DNA from: Tethya wilhelma
Taxonomy: Eukaryota; Porifera; Demospongiae; Tethyida; Tethyidae
Reading direction: 5' to 3'
NCBI GenBank assembly: GCA_964030475.1
Contig: CAXIPT010000005.1
Location: forward strand, 4,669,960 to 4,733,959
Length of the DNA: 64,000 bases
Numbering within the stretch: position 1 is the stretch's first letter; every line of letters begins with the position of its first letter. The notes below the pieces were generated by a model that saw only the letters and a list, made by a program, of their open reading frames with translations, was not told the origin of the DNA and made no database searches. A program made the translations under genes and the position numbers. This document shows, piece by piece, positions 40,198-52,804 of the stretch.

Positions 40198-43100
40198 CTA
40201 ATAATATTCATCATCATTGTCATCATAGGTGTAGAGGTCTTCATCTGGTAACACCAAAACCTCCTCCAGACTTTCCCCTCCCGAGCTGTAACCCCCCTCA
40301 TTATTATCTTCAATCTCCATAGCCTTCAGTGTTTCGTCCAAGTCCACCTCACTCTGATTGAGAGACAGCAAGTACGATGATGGTGAGGGTTCATCTTGAT
40401 CTTTAGAAGCTGCTGGTTTCTCTTTCGTGAAAGTTCCACTTCTTTTCAGCCTCTCTCCCCCAGCACTGGCAGTCATGGTCAATGGCCCATGGTCATCTTC
40501 ACTCGATTCTTCAGATTGGTGTGTTCTAGTCACTACAATCCTCTGAGGTTTGTCTTTCGTGAAAGTACCAGTTCGTTTAATCTTCGTCTCTTCACCATCT
40601 TCCTGGGAAGCCACTGAGAGAGAAGCACCTGGAGCCTGTTTTGTAAAAGTACCACTTCTTCTCATCCGACATGAGTCATCAAACTCACCCAGGTCTTTCG
40701 AATCTTGTTCCTCAACTTCTAAAGATGTGACAGATAGAGAAGCTTCGCTGTCTTTGACTGATTCTTTAGTAAATGTTCCACTTCTCCTCAACTGAGTGGA
40801 CACCTGATGACCATCGGAGCTCAGAAGAGCATCAGTTTCGGTCGATGATTCATTCAATGATTCTGATTGTTCTCTCTTTACATAAGTCTGTGAACGTGGT
40901 CTGCTCTGAGAAGGGAAAATCTCTTCTGAAGAACTTTGACCATTATTTGGCGGGCTGGCTACAGGTAAGCTATCTGGCGGTAGTGAAGGCTTCTTCTTTG
41001 TAAATGTCCCAACTTTAGTATAGTCCTCTGGACCATCACCATAGTCATCAGCACTGTCCATTGTAGGAATGTTTATCTCCGGCACAGTCAAGTGGGACAC
41101 AGATTGTGAAACTGAAGGTTTGTGGTCAATGTCTGATGCAGTACTTCCCTCGGCAAGACGATTTCTTCCGTGTAATTTTTTGTCTTCTTTAATCTCGGCT
41201 GTATCAACTTCTTCCACAACGAGATCTTCAGCTGGAATGTGTATTGGTTCTCTGTGGCTACCGTCTCCGTGGCCTAGTTGCATCTGGGACGTCTTCCAAG
41301 CCTCAAGGACCTTCTTTTCAATCTCACTCAGCTCGGTGGAGGCACCACTGCCTTCTGATCGACGGGACATGCTATTGCTCTCCGACTCAAGGACCCACTC
41401 CGAATCGGAGCTGTCCAGTTCCTCAATTTCGCTTTCAGAAACTTCGATCTCCTTTTGCCCAGTGGCTGCTGATGGGCTCCTCTCTGATATGCTGATGAAG
41501 AATCCGGCTGTTTTTGGCGATTCTTCTGCTCTCTTGAAGGCCATGATGCAATGGAGGTTGCCTCCTATCTTCTTGGTCTTCCGTGTCATCACACCTCTCT
41601 CTGTGTGCCTGATGTTGAAGTAGTTTGGACCTACACTAGTGAGGTCAGTCACGATGTGCTCCCACCTGGGTTGGTAAAGAATCAACGATACAATAGGCTA
41701 TAAAAATGTATCGTAGATCAGAAAAAAATTGCCTTTTTTTTTTATCACTAGCACAAGTGACGAAATTAAACGGGAAAATTAAACAAGCGAAAACTTTAGC
41801 GATAAAAATTTCCCAATCTACGGTACTATTTTGTGTACAATATACCTCTTGCAGTGTATAGCTGATTGCTTCCTACTGGGTTCTCCAATCAGAATCCAAG
41901 TTTCTACATCACTTGCTAACAGGTTCACTCTGCACAATAATATTATCAACAATAAAAAAAGGAAAAGAAAATAACAATAACAACAACAACAACAATTGAC
42001 TCCCAGCCACTTTACTTTCTTTATCACAACCACTGCCAACCTAGCCTCATTCCCAGGCTCTCCTCCTCCACTAGTTTTAGGGGCAGAGAAGGAGAAGGAG
42101 AAGAACCTGTGAATGAGGCTAGGTCATCAACCTACTTGTATGCGTCTGTGGCCAGTTTCGGGACATCCTCAAATCCGATTGGACAGAAGTAGTGATTGCA
42201 GCAATGATAAATGAATGCCATGTTAGACACCCTCAGGCCATCTTTGAGTGCGTCCAGGGCCTTGTCTGGCTTCATACCAAATGTTCGTCCCTTTCCGACA
42301 GGCTTGTAGAAGTAATAAGCTTGACCTCTGACCCCATAGTGATCACATAGTCTCTTAAACCATCTAAATTAAGAATAATTTGATTACTGCATGTATAGTG
42401 AGAAAGTTTTACAGGGTTTAACTTTCGTGGTTTCATGGATCACGATCCATCCACGAAAGTTTTTATCCATGAAATTCTCCATAACATATTACATATGGGC
42501 TCGCACAGCTTATCCACAAAAGTTATAAGGCAAAAATGTTTGACTAGAGATATCTACGAAAGTTTGACACCATGAAACTTTCCCACTATAATGTGGTGAT
42601 GCTCTACTAGAACAAGGTCAGTGTCCAAATATGCACCCAGAATACAGTTTGAGCAACAAACTGTAAAATCAAATTGACAGTCATAAATAATTTCATTATC
42701 GCATTGTGGTGATAATGAGTATGAATGTATACAGGACACAGTGATAATTGGCTGAAGCTGAAGGAATGGAGGTACAGCCACCTACAGACATACAACATAC
42801 TGTTATAGATAGTAGACTGTAAATGTGAGAATATTTCAGGCAAACAAACTATTGCGATTATAGTTATCAAACCATCCACAAAAAGAGTATACCGTAATTT
42901 AGCCATTTCTGTGTTGATCACCAAATCACCAAATTTAATGTACTGCCAAATATTTCCACATTTACAGCAATCAAGCTCCCTGCCATCTCACCTCATGCAC
43001 GTAGCATTGCCAGTGAAAGGACCAAATCTTATCTCTCCAAACGGAGGCTGAAATCCCAAAAGAGTCAGAGCTTCTTCTTGTGTTATTGGCTTAAGACTGC

Positions 43101-43277
43101 GAGTGTGTGTTTGTTTGTTTGTGGTTGAATTTAATCTTTCCTTCCGGTGGAGAGTTTCACTGTCTTTGCTCACCTGCCGTGACCGATAGTTGAGAAGAGG
43201 TAGTTCCAACATGACACCACTGAGGAGATGCCACAGGACTTGCTGTATTGAGGATGACACATGCTATACCTGTGTGT

Positions 43278-43323
<46 letters not shown>

Positions 43324-44517
43324 ATGTATGGATGGATGTGAAAACGTTACAGTCTCAACTACTTCTAGATTGAGATATAATAGTAACAAATTGGGAAAGT
43401 ATTTTTTTCAGCAATGATATTGCATAACAAGACTTAAAGATCCACAAACAAACAAAAAAACTCTTTTTTCTCTAACTGTGGAGGTCCAGCAACTATCTCA
43501 AGAATGCCGGATATACTGTTCGATTCCATTAGTAAGGTATGCAGCAAATTAACTCATTAAAAACACTACATAACGCTAACACTACTCTATACTACTGGAG
43601 TTCACATTACACAGAATAATTATCATAAAAATTAGCATCGCACACCGAAACAAACACCACTCTATTTCATAGCACACATCTTGCAACAGCTGTCTCTATA
43701 GCTAGCATTCACAATCACATTCATACTGGGTCACGACCCGCTAAAAAGCCAATGACCCATGAAGCAGCTGATACCTTACATGCCTCTGGCTCTGTCTGTG
43801 TGTGGTCATTTCTCCCACCCACTGGAGACTGGGTACAAGCACAAGCATGCACACACAGCCAAGGCTGAGATTTGAAAGTGTGAGTGAGAGAGATAATTGC
43901 TTTGTCTACGTGGTATTAGGGGATCATTTACTCACAAGTATGTGTGCTATTTTGAAAAAGAAAAGCAACAACCTGCTGAATAGCAAAATTTGTGATGGGA
44001 GATATTTTCTCTAATTTTGCAGGGGGTCACCCTCAGTATATTAATTACAGTAGGAATTTACACTTACCATCTCCTCAAATCCAGTACTTTCCTCTGAGCC
44101 ATGTCGTCTGCACTCGTTGCCATGGCAACAGGTTTGGGGACGTCCATTGGAAGTGGCGACAGAACAACTTTTGAGAGTTTCTTGGGAGCTTTTAGCGTCT
44201 GACAACAAAAATTAAAAAAGTGAGTGATATCGATACTGAACGTCACACACCATTAAGACACAGAGTGGACCAATACTGCTTCCAATAACAAATGAAACGC
44301 ATACGTCATAATGAGCTACTATAGACTGTGTACACATATCATTAGCCCTGTTCTCAGGCGTCCTACGTCCTTTTGGAACACCTGGCAGTGAGGCTACCCA
44401 CAACACATGCTGTTGCTGGTACATGCAACAAATGAACATGCAATCAATGCACACATGTGTTCATAGTGGAAGGCAGTAGAGTGAGATCAGCTTAAACAGA
44501 CTGACACAACAAAATTG

Positions 44518-44560
<43 letters not shown>

Positions 44561-45272
44561 CACAATAAAAACAAGAAGCTACCTTGCTGCCATGCTTTAT
44601 CTGAGAGGGTTTGCTAGCAGTTGCACCACCAGGTGGAGTTGACTGCTTCTGTTCAGCCTTCTTTATGGAGGCTGCAACTTTTGACAGATCTCTACTCGTC
44701 TCGGCACTGACAGGTCTTGCACCCTTTGACCCTGACCGAGGTACAGTGCGTGACGAGATGGCTGACTTTGGTCGTGGTTTCTCTTCAGCTGGAGACGAGG
44801 GGGACTTCCCTCCTCTGAAGGGAAAGAGGAGTTGTTTGATGGCAGGCGATCGGCGAATCTTTTCACTGGGTGGTGTAGATGCTTGAGGAGATGGGGATGT
44901 GGTCAAATTACTTGCCTTGGAACCCACTTTGGATGATTTTGAAGTTGAGGTTGCTTTCGGTTTCACTAGACCAGATGCTTTAGGAGTTTGCTCCAGGCGA
45001 GTCTTCGATCCTCCTGCTTTCATTGGTTGAGGGATGCGAGATGATGCTGCATCTCTTTTGATTTGTTCGGTTTTTGACATACGGGATTTTTCTTTGTCTT
45101 TCAAAAATTTGGGAACCTTCTTTGACTTTTGTGATGTCCCGAAATCAATCTGCCAAGCAACTCCTTCCTGAAGGTCCAGATCAGTGGGTCTGTCCGTGTA
45201 TGTGGCTGGTGAACTCCCACCTCCTACCACATCTTCATTTGCACGAGAGTAGGCAGCTGAAGACATTATCAA
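40198..45272 (-). CDS. BIVM: BIVM-like protein with serine-rich C-terminal GTFTK-repeat extension
   Basis: Seven coding exons. Exon 1 (about 44584-45272) is basic and Ser/Pro-rich; the start is MIMSS at 45272 or MSS at 45266. Exon 2 (about 44070-44201) ends [10 protein letters not shown]. The exon at about 43175-43269 reads [21 protein letters not shown], then about 42994-43100 reads [16 protein letters not shown]...FGPFTGN. About 42136-42365 has [17 protein letters not shown]. About 41847-41937 has [19 protein letters not shown]. The last exon (40198-41668) has WEHIVTDL...[16 protein letters not shown]. This order and wording match vertebrate BIVM (basic, immunoglobulin-like variable motif-containing). 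The last exon then adds about 420 acidic Ser-rich residues containing five K/R-x-GTFTK motifs, ending in an acidic DDNDDEYY tail; I do not recall such a tail in the vertebrate protein. Molecular function is unknown. Confidence 0.87.
42041..42123. mobile_element. Foldback MITE related to the one at 32970
   Basis: Starts CCTAGCCTCATTCCCAGGC and ends GTGAATGAGGCTAGG, in a BIVM intron. The same terminal family as the RPB1-intron element. No clear target duplication. Confidence 0.7.
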
Positions 45273-45555
45273 GGCGTCCTACACAGCTGTTCTGTTCCTT
45301 CTTGGTGAGCACTGCTCAATGTTGCGGATGGTTGTTTCTATTTGGAGCACACCCGGATGCTGTGTTTACAAACTGAGCCCGCCCTCATTACCGAAAACCG
45401 CACCCATTTTTGGCAGTTTTGACCAATCAGATGCTCCAAAAGAAACCGCCAAATTGAGATTGGGGCTATATATACAGCACTTCATAGTGAAAGCAAAATC
45501 AAACTCGATAACAATTTACAAGTGTTTGCTCTCTTATTTCTTAAACAGTGTCAAC
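45273..45555. promoter_or_regulatory. Putative bidirectional promoter, BIVM-like / PPP2R3, with CCAAT and TATA
   Basis: Divergent start codons lie about 284 bases apart. CCAAT at 45423-45427 and TATATATA at 45467-45474 are correctly ordered for the plus-strand gene, whose ATG is at 45556. Confidence 0.6.
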
Positions 45556-48500
45556 ATGGCGTGCGTAGAAGCTGCTATTCCAATTCCTGACTCAAGGCAG
45601 AAAGCGGACGAGCTGTTTTTGTTTTGGCTCTCGGAGCCTTCCACTCAAGAAATGCTCAGAAAAGAGCTCTCCAAAGTCTGCGGTGTTCCAGTCAACGAAA
45701 TAGACGATTTCACGCAAGCATCTGTGACCCAGTCCTTGCTGACGAACGTGTTGAGACCAGCTAGTCCAAACATGAGGACCCCCTCGCCTCCTCCTTCTTC
45801 AATGAACAGCAAAATGTCCCCCAAGAGCCCCAGAGCTAGACACAGGTCTCCAAGAAAGTCGCACAAATCGCCCAGCGGTATGATGAGCCTGAGAGAGAAA
45901 CTCAACAACAAAACAAACAAGCAACCAGAGTTCATTGAAGAGACAGACTTTGGTGAGGAACCAGCTCCCTTCTTGCACCCTCTGCAGAACAAGACAACTG
46001 CTTCACACATTGCAGACAGAGAGGAGCGAAGTCACTCACCCATTCCACCAGCACACCCTAAATCGACTCCCAAGAAACAAAATGCTTCTGTGCTCATCCC
46101 GAAATTCTATTTCCCCCATGGCCGGCCTAGTCTGGACGAAGATGTGGAAAAGATGTTCAAGGACGTTGCTAAAGTGTTTCAGGCATTCCCCAACGGCGGA
46201 GAAGCTACGATGAAAGAGTTTCACCTCATTGTAAAGGTGAGTGTCTACTTGTTGACAACATGCAGAAAATCACTTGCTAAGCAGCCTTAATTATTCTGAT
46301 GTAATGGGTAAAATTTCCCGGGGATGTTGTGTTTTCACCCAATCTGCATAATTTGCACCTGTAAACTGTTTTTAGAATGCTGACTCAATGACCACAGTTT
46401 ATATACATGTCTGATGTCACTCAGACCTGGATTATGATGTATGGTGGCTAATATTATGTGAAAGTTCAATCTTGTTTTTGGCTGAAGTTGTGTACATGTG
46501 TATAGGTATGTGGGCATGGGTAACAAACCTTACATTTCTAGGGGAAGTTTAACCAGGGGTTAATGCAATTAATTCAAATATTCATTGGATTCTATATAAA
46601 CTTATCTATCTGGCTTGCCACCATTTTTAGAGCACTCTAGAAACTTGTAACTGTCCTCCGAAATTAAAAATAGTAGCATTTTCTTTGCACTCTGGAATTT
46701 CACTCGAGGGATATATTATTGTCTGTGCTCTATTCTATACACGTCTGTTGGCTGATTCCCCTATGGGCAGGAATGCGATGACTGTCAATATTGATTGTGG
46801 TTGCTCCCTAAACTGTCCATTGTTTGTTCTCTCCCATATCATCTGCTCAACGATGTGTGTCCCTTGTGCACAGCCACTATGTCAGTTATGTGCCTCGTGT
46901 ACTGGGTCGCCGTATAAGATACTGTCTGCGAATTTAGCATCACTTCCTGAGCTTGATAGCATGATATTCAATTCCTTGCGATTTCTCAAGTGATTCTTTT
47001 GCGTCAAAAGTAATTATTTCATCCGAGGTTCCATTGCCTTTGTTGCCTCTGTTGGGGTTGACCATGTGTGGTTGCGGTGGGTCATTTGGTTTTGTGTTCA
47101 TGTACAGAGGTTAGTGCTTGGTCAATTTGTGGCTCTTTCTCAATTTAGAGTCCTTGCGTGGTTTGCCATCCCTGTAATTCCCTATGAGGTCTTATTAGCA
47201 GGTGCTTTGGTGGGATCTTGTAGCACCTAATGCCACCTTGTTAGCTTGAGTTAGTGTTCAATTAACAGTGCATAATCCCCACTCAAGCTCACACATTCTC
47301 TGATGCCACAATCATGCTGGTTGTTATAACTCCCCCTCTTTTTTTGTACCATTCCTCGATGAACTTATGAATATTTTATTAAGCACATTCCTAATGCTCG
47401 CCCATGCGTGAGTGTTGCATAATCGCTTTCTGATTCCTCGTGTCCTGTGTAATTGTTGTGATAATGATTCTATTTGTGTATGCAGGCAGCCATGGTATGT
47501 TGCAATGATGTTCTCCATCATTAGTGCATCTCAACCATGCATGCTACGTATGGCTTGCTTGCCATGCTGCATGATGCTGCACAAACTAACTTACGTGACG
47601 AATGAATAGTGTTGACATACCAGCTTCCGCTCTAATTGAATCACTCACATTGTGCGGTCCTGATCTAATATGGCAGCAGGTTATTCCAGCCTGCATGCCT
47701 AGCATTCCCAGGTAGTTGGTAATTGATGGCCGTGAAGGTGATAGGCACAGCTGCCTAGTTGCATCAGCTAAATAGTGTTGGGACTGCTCTTGATGCAGTG
47801 GAGTGGAGGTTTTTTAAAAAAGAATTTAAGGTGTATGTAACTATGGTATTGCATGATGTGTGTGTGTGTGTGTGTGTTGCTATCCATTGTGTGTATGTGT
47901 GTTGTTAGTGAGTGGGTGAGTGATTACTGTGCAGATACAATGATAGTTTCTAGGGTTACACGCCGAAAATTTTGATTGTCTGGTCTTTGTAATATGTAGT
48001 AATTGTTGTGTACATAATGATTATTGTCACACACTCACTCTCCCAGGCTATGAATCTACCTCTCTACTGGAAGGCACCACTGTTCAAAGCTTGCGTAGGG
48101 AAAGCCAAAGATCGAAAATCGGTCTCCTACCAACTCTTAAAGAAAACCTGGCAAAGGTAGGCGTTCAAAGCTGTAGCACTATTCACTTTACACTTGTATT
48201 GTATTCCTTGACACTTTCAAGTTAAATTTCTTAAAGGAAGTGGTGATTTGAACTTTCAAAGTGATATGAAAAGCGATTACTTGTTTTCAAGTTAGATTTT
48301 GGGAGAGAGAGAGAGTGGGGTATGTGTTTGTCAATAATGCCTTTTTTTCCTTGGCTGTCCCTGTTAACGACATTACAGTGTGTTTGGTAAACATGGACTA
48401 CCTGTATTTGCCCGGCTTCTGGTACATAATAAACAAAACAGCAAACAACTCATCAACACCTCGATACATTCCTTCCCAGTCTGCTCTCGAACATACCAGC

Positions 48501-49371
48501 TACAGATTACGGCACTTAGTGGCCCGTCTTGATTCGTACCATGTGTTTGCAGAAGCCCAGTTTATTTAAGACTATTGTTTCTCTAATTAATGAGACTGTT
48601 TTGAATTTTTCTCTCATGGGGAGTATGCGTGCGTATGCATAACCCATCAGTGTGTTGTTTAGCAACGCAACACATTTGAAGTGTGCCTGCACTTACAGTT
48701 GTATGTTAGCTTGTATTTGTGAGTGTTTTTAGTGAGTGCTCTCCTGCAACTTAGGAACAAAGTTATTAAATTTTAGATGAGTGGAGCCAGTCTTCTCAAA
48801 CTGTAAACTTTGTATTAAATTGCTTTTCAGTGGTATATTATACCATTGTGAGCAAAGGACTTTCAACTATACATTACAAGCATTTGCTAGCTACCACCTG
48901 CTATTACTAGTAAACAGAGGCTACTCACATCACACACAAGTGCACACCTTGTGTGTGTATTGGTAGATTTAAAGCCAGCTAAACAGTTTGAACTTTAAAG
49001 CCAGATAACCTGTTCTGTTTTTGAACTTAAAGCCAGGCAACAGCAACTACATCAGCACAACAGTTACTAGTCTGAACTTTAAAAGAGCCACCTGTAAGCT
49101 GCTTGTTCTCACTTGAACTTTATCTTGAGTGTTAGCTCTCTCTCTCCCAGTGTTTTATTATGTCTTGGTAGCTACCATTTCTGGCTATAGTTGGAGAGTG
49201 AATGTGTGTGTGGGGTGCAGGGTTGAGTCACTGTAACATCTTGCTGAGAGCCTCCTCTTTCAATGGTATAGACACAATTATTGCCCTTGTAACTCAATAT
49301 ACCACTGGCAACTGGCCGAGATATGTGATCGGTCTCCTTAGCTGGCTTCCTCCCTCACATTTATAGTGGTA

Positions 49372-49448
<77 letters not shown>

Positions 49449-50485
49449 AGAATCACTCACAACTGCCATGATGAGGCATCAAGGTTCATCAGGATGATGG
49501 CCACCAATGGACAAAACTATCTCATAGAAGATGACTTTGAAACTTTGATACAGGTGTGTATTGTGTGTGGTCTAGTGGTCTGCTTTATGAATTATTCATG
49601 ATATTATGTCAATATTAGGATGTTGTTGATACACACCCCGGGCTAGTATTCCTAGGTTCGGCCCCCGAATTTCATCAAAGATATGTTGAAACAGTGAGTT
49701 ATGAGTTATGACACAACATCTCTATTCTAAAGATTTTACTTATCATAATTTCACAATATAATTGTCTTATGTTGTAGGTTATTCGTCGGATATTCTATGT
49801 GGTGGATCGCAACTGGAATGGACGAATCACTGCTCAGGAACTGAGAAGAAGTAACTTCCTTCAGACCTTGTCACTGCTGGAAGAGGAACCAGACATCAAC
49901 CAAATCACTGATTTTTTCTCTTACGAACACTTTTACGTCATTTATTGCAAGTTCTGGGAGCTGGATACAGACCACGACCTTCTCATTGATGCACAGGACC
50001 TTGCTCGCCATGCTGACCATGGTGAGGCAATGAGCTATTTTAGCATCTTTCTCCCCCCCGAGTGCTATGTTTAGATTTTGTGAAATTTACTGTTTCATTG
50101 TCTTGTTTGTGTGTGTGAAAGTGGTGCGGTATTTGTGTTGGTAGTTGGTTCATGTACTGTATTACATCATAATTACATCGTGTTTTTTTATCCAGCTCTC
50201 ACACAAAGAATCATCAACAGAGCATTGTCAGGTGTCGTCACAAAGTAAGTACCTACCATAGGTTGTTGTCCCTTATCTCTCTGCAGCAGAAAGGTTTTCA
50301 CTAGGCACAAATTGTCAGTGACCTTTTTACTATGATATCTCCACTAGAAAAATAGTATATTATTTTTGTTGATGTTTGAATGTGTGTTCTCTTTGGTTCT
50401 CAGAGATGATGCTGAAGATGGAAAGATGACGTATAAAGATTTCATTTGGTTTATTCTCTCAGAAGAAGACAAGACCACCACCAAG

Positions 50486-50523
<38 letters not shown>

Positions 50524-51974
50524 ATGTGTACGTGTGCACTCCACATTGTTTTGAGCCCATGCATTCTTTGACTTCAATTGACAGTTGTTTTGTGTGAATG
50601 AGCACCATTGGTATCTGTTAATGCCATTGAACCCATAGTCCAGCACATGTGCTAACTGTATTTCTGTATACCTTGCCTTGTTTGCCAATGTCCGTGGTGT
50701 TGATGGGGCTAGACTGAATTCTATGATGTGTCCAGCTTGCCAAGTTAGTTCAAGTGTTTATGACAAAGTATTCACCAGTGATGAGATTGTGTTGAGCATC
50801 AAAGGTTGCATTCTGTTGGTCTTTTCTCTGTTGGTTTAAAGCATTGCATGTAAACTGTGTTGATTATCGTAAGGATGGGAGGTGTAGGTACACAGAGCAT
50901 GTTAGTTGTTTTAGTCAGAGAAAAGAAACTAAAGCTTCTGGTGTTGTTTGTGCCTTAGCTGATTCACCTACTGCGGGTCCAATTCGTGATTTGTTTGGTG
51001 ACAGTGCAGCGCTCAGTGTTTGGCCGTGTTTGCATGTAGAGTATTAAAATATTGGCCAACTTAGTCTGTTTTTCGTGTCTTTTGTGTATGTATGTATGTA
51101 TGTGAGTATTTATGTATCTATTGTATGTACAACTTTCTGTACTTTCAATGTTGTATCCTGCTTCTCACAGAAGTACTATTTTTGGTCAAACTACTCCTCA
51201 TTAACTATATTTCCTACCCATCTCACCCACACACATACAGTATTGAGTATTGGTTCCGTTGTATGGACATTGATGGTGACGGGGTCCTCTCTCTCTTTGA
51301 GCTCGTCTACTTCTACGAGGAAGTGTTGCAGAAGCTCCAGGAGCTGAGCATCGATTGTCTCTCCATCGAGAACACCATCTGTCAGATACTAGACATGGTC
51401 AACCCCAGAGAGATGGGTAAGAACATGTAGGATTATTACACCATAGTTTTGTTGTAAATGTGTTGTACGTACACCAAGGTCAAAAGCTCAACAATGTTTA
51501 ACAGATTTTAAAAAGTTTTTTCTTTTTGGTGGTGGTCATGCTTGCTTGCGATCAGGATAGTGTGTTGGGGCTTGTGTGTAGTGTGAGGCATGAAGAAAAT
51601 GGAGTTGGACAGTGAAAGTGTTTGTTTCTTTATCTTTTGTAGTTTGTGCTGTTCATAATCACGTCTCTGTTTGTAATGGATTATCTATTCATAATCAATT
51701 ACCTCCGTATGTCACACTCACACCACATGTAGGCAAGATAACCCTCAGAGATCTCAAAGCCTGCAAAATGACTCCTGTCTTCTTCAACACATTTGTCAAC
51801 ATTGAGAAGTACCTGGAGTATGAGCAGAGGGACCCCGTGTCTCTGGCGGGGCGAGAGGAGGGGGAGAATGAGGAAATGAGTGCCTGGGACCGCTACGCTG
51901 CCGAGCAATATGAACTCTTACTGCAGGAGGAACAGTACGAACAGGACGGGTAAGAAAATGATGAGTGGGTGAGT

Positions 51975-52006
<32 letters not shown>

Positions 52007-52164
52007 GACAGGAGGGGGGAATGGCGTAACTGTTGTGTCTGAGGATAATAAATCATACGATGATGTTTTGTTGTTCTGTTTGTCTCTTGTAGTTTTGATG
52101 AGGAGGACAGTGGAAGTGAGTTGGATGAAGATGAGAAGGAAATGTTGGACCTGCTAGTCAGATG
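45556..52164 (+). CDS. PPP2R3: PP2A regulatory subunit B'' (PPP2R3 family)
   Basis: A calcium-binding regulatory subunit that targets the PP2A catalytic core. Exon 1 (45556-46236) has MACVEAAIPIPDSRQKADE, a Ser/Pro-rich basic linker, and IPKFYFPHGRPS. Further exons: 48047-48156 (YWKAPLFKACV), 49451-49553 (DEASRFIRMMA), 49619-49693 (HPGLVFLGSAPEFHQRYVET), 49778-50021, 50196-50244, 50404-50487 (MTYKDFIWFILSEEDK), 51241-51416, 51733-51949 and 52093-52164. EF-hand-like loops are DRNWNGRITAQE, DTDHDLLIDAQD and DIDGDGVLSLFE; the last is canonical. The acidic C-terminus ends EKEMLDLLVR. The order and motifs are those of PR72/PR48/PR70 proteins. It appears complete, starting from a short N-terminal isoform-type exon. 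Confidence 0.92.
46237..48046. other. Large PPP2R3 intron without a supported gene
   Basis: The sequence is less AT-rich than typical introns here and has short open stretches, such as Cys-rich codons at 46780-46990. No start, splice pattern or family match could be supported. It may be an old degenerate repeat. A similar-looking stretch occupies 50588-51050 in another intron of the same gene. Confidence 0.4.
49377..49447. repeat. (CT)n microsatellite at a splice acceptor
   Basis: About 70 bases of CT ending TTTAG immediately before the PPP2R3 exon at 49451. Confidence 0.95.
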
Positions 52165-52765
52165 AACCACGATTTCAACACATGTTAAACACAACCATTT
52201 GTACTGATTTTATCAATCAATGTTGATTATAATTTTTCAGTTTTGAAACTTTTGTCACTTATTATTACTGTTTTTTTAAAAGATTGTTGTATCTGCACAT
52301 GAAATTTTGGCTTCATTCAGTCTCTTGGGATAGTATGGTGACCTGATCGCTGTTTTCAAGATGGTTTGCACACGTTACAAGCTAGTGCATGTGATCCAAT
52401 GAAGCCTTCTTTTGTGGTGTCCTTTACCAACTCCTGCCAGGTTTCCGTATATCCCTGCTAAGTCATAACGTCGTTTTATGCCTGGCGCGCGCAAAGGAAC
52501 TGATTTTCAAGCTTGGATTGACATGATTGACAGCTAGGTAAGCTTATATATTAAGAGTGCAGGTGGAATCACTGCCAAACTGCGTTATACCAGAAATGGT
52601 CTGGGTTTTTTCTAAATAATGCACACCATGTTTATAAACAAACAAAAAATATATGGGGAGTTATAATTATTCTCACTTCACTTCTGGTTTTCATAGTTAT
52701 CTGGTGTATCATACTTGTAGTTGATTTTATATCTCTGTTTTTGCAGTCATCATGAGTCGTAATTT
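52165..52765. other. Intergenic, PPP2R3 3' UTR and upstream region of the ROCO gene
   Basis: AT-rich; no further feature recognised. It contains no PUF60 exon, which matters for the orphan PUF60 exons downstream. Confidence 0.5.
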
Positions 52766-52804
52766 GTGATTATGCACGGTGTATATCTCTTCCTGTGTAG
52801 ATCA

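Noticed and set aside
46685..46993. Cys-rich 102-codon frame in a PPP2R3 intron
   Set aside because: No family match, no splice support, and stops all around; could be a decayed repeat but cannot be supported as a gene.
50844..51047. 67-codon frame in a PPP2R3 intron with protein-like composition
   Set aside because: Considered as a transposon fragment; no recognisable motif, so left unannotated.
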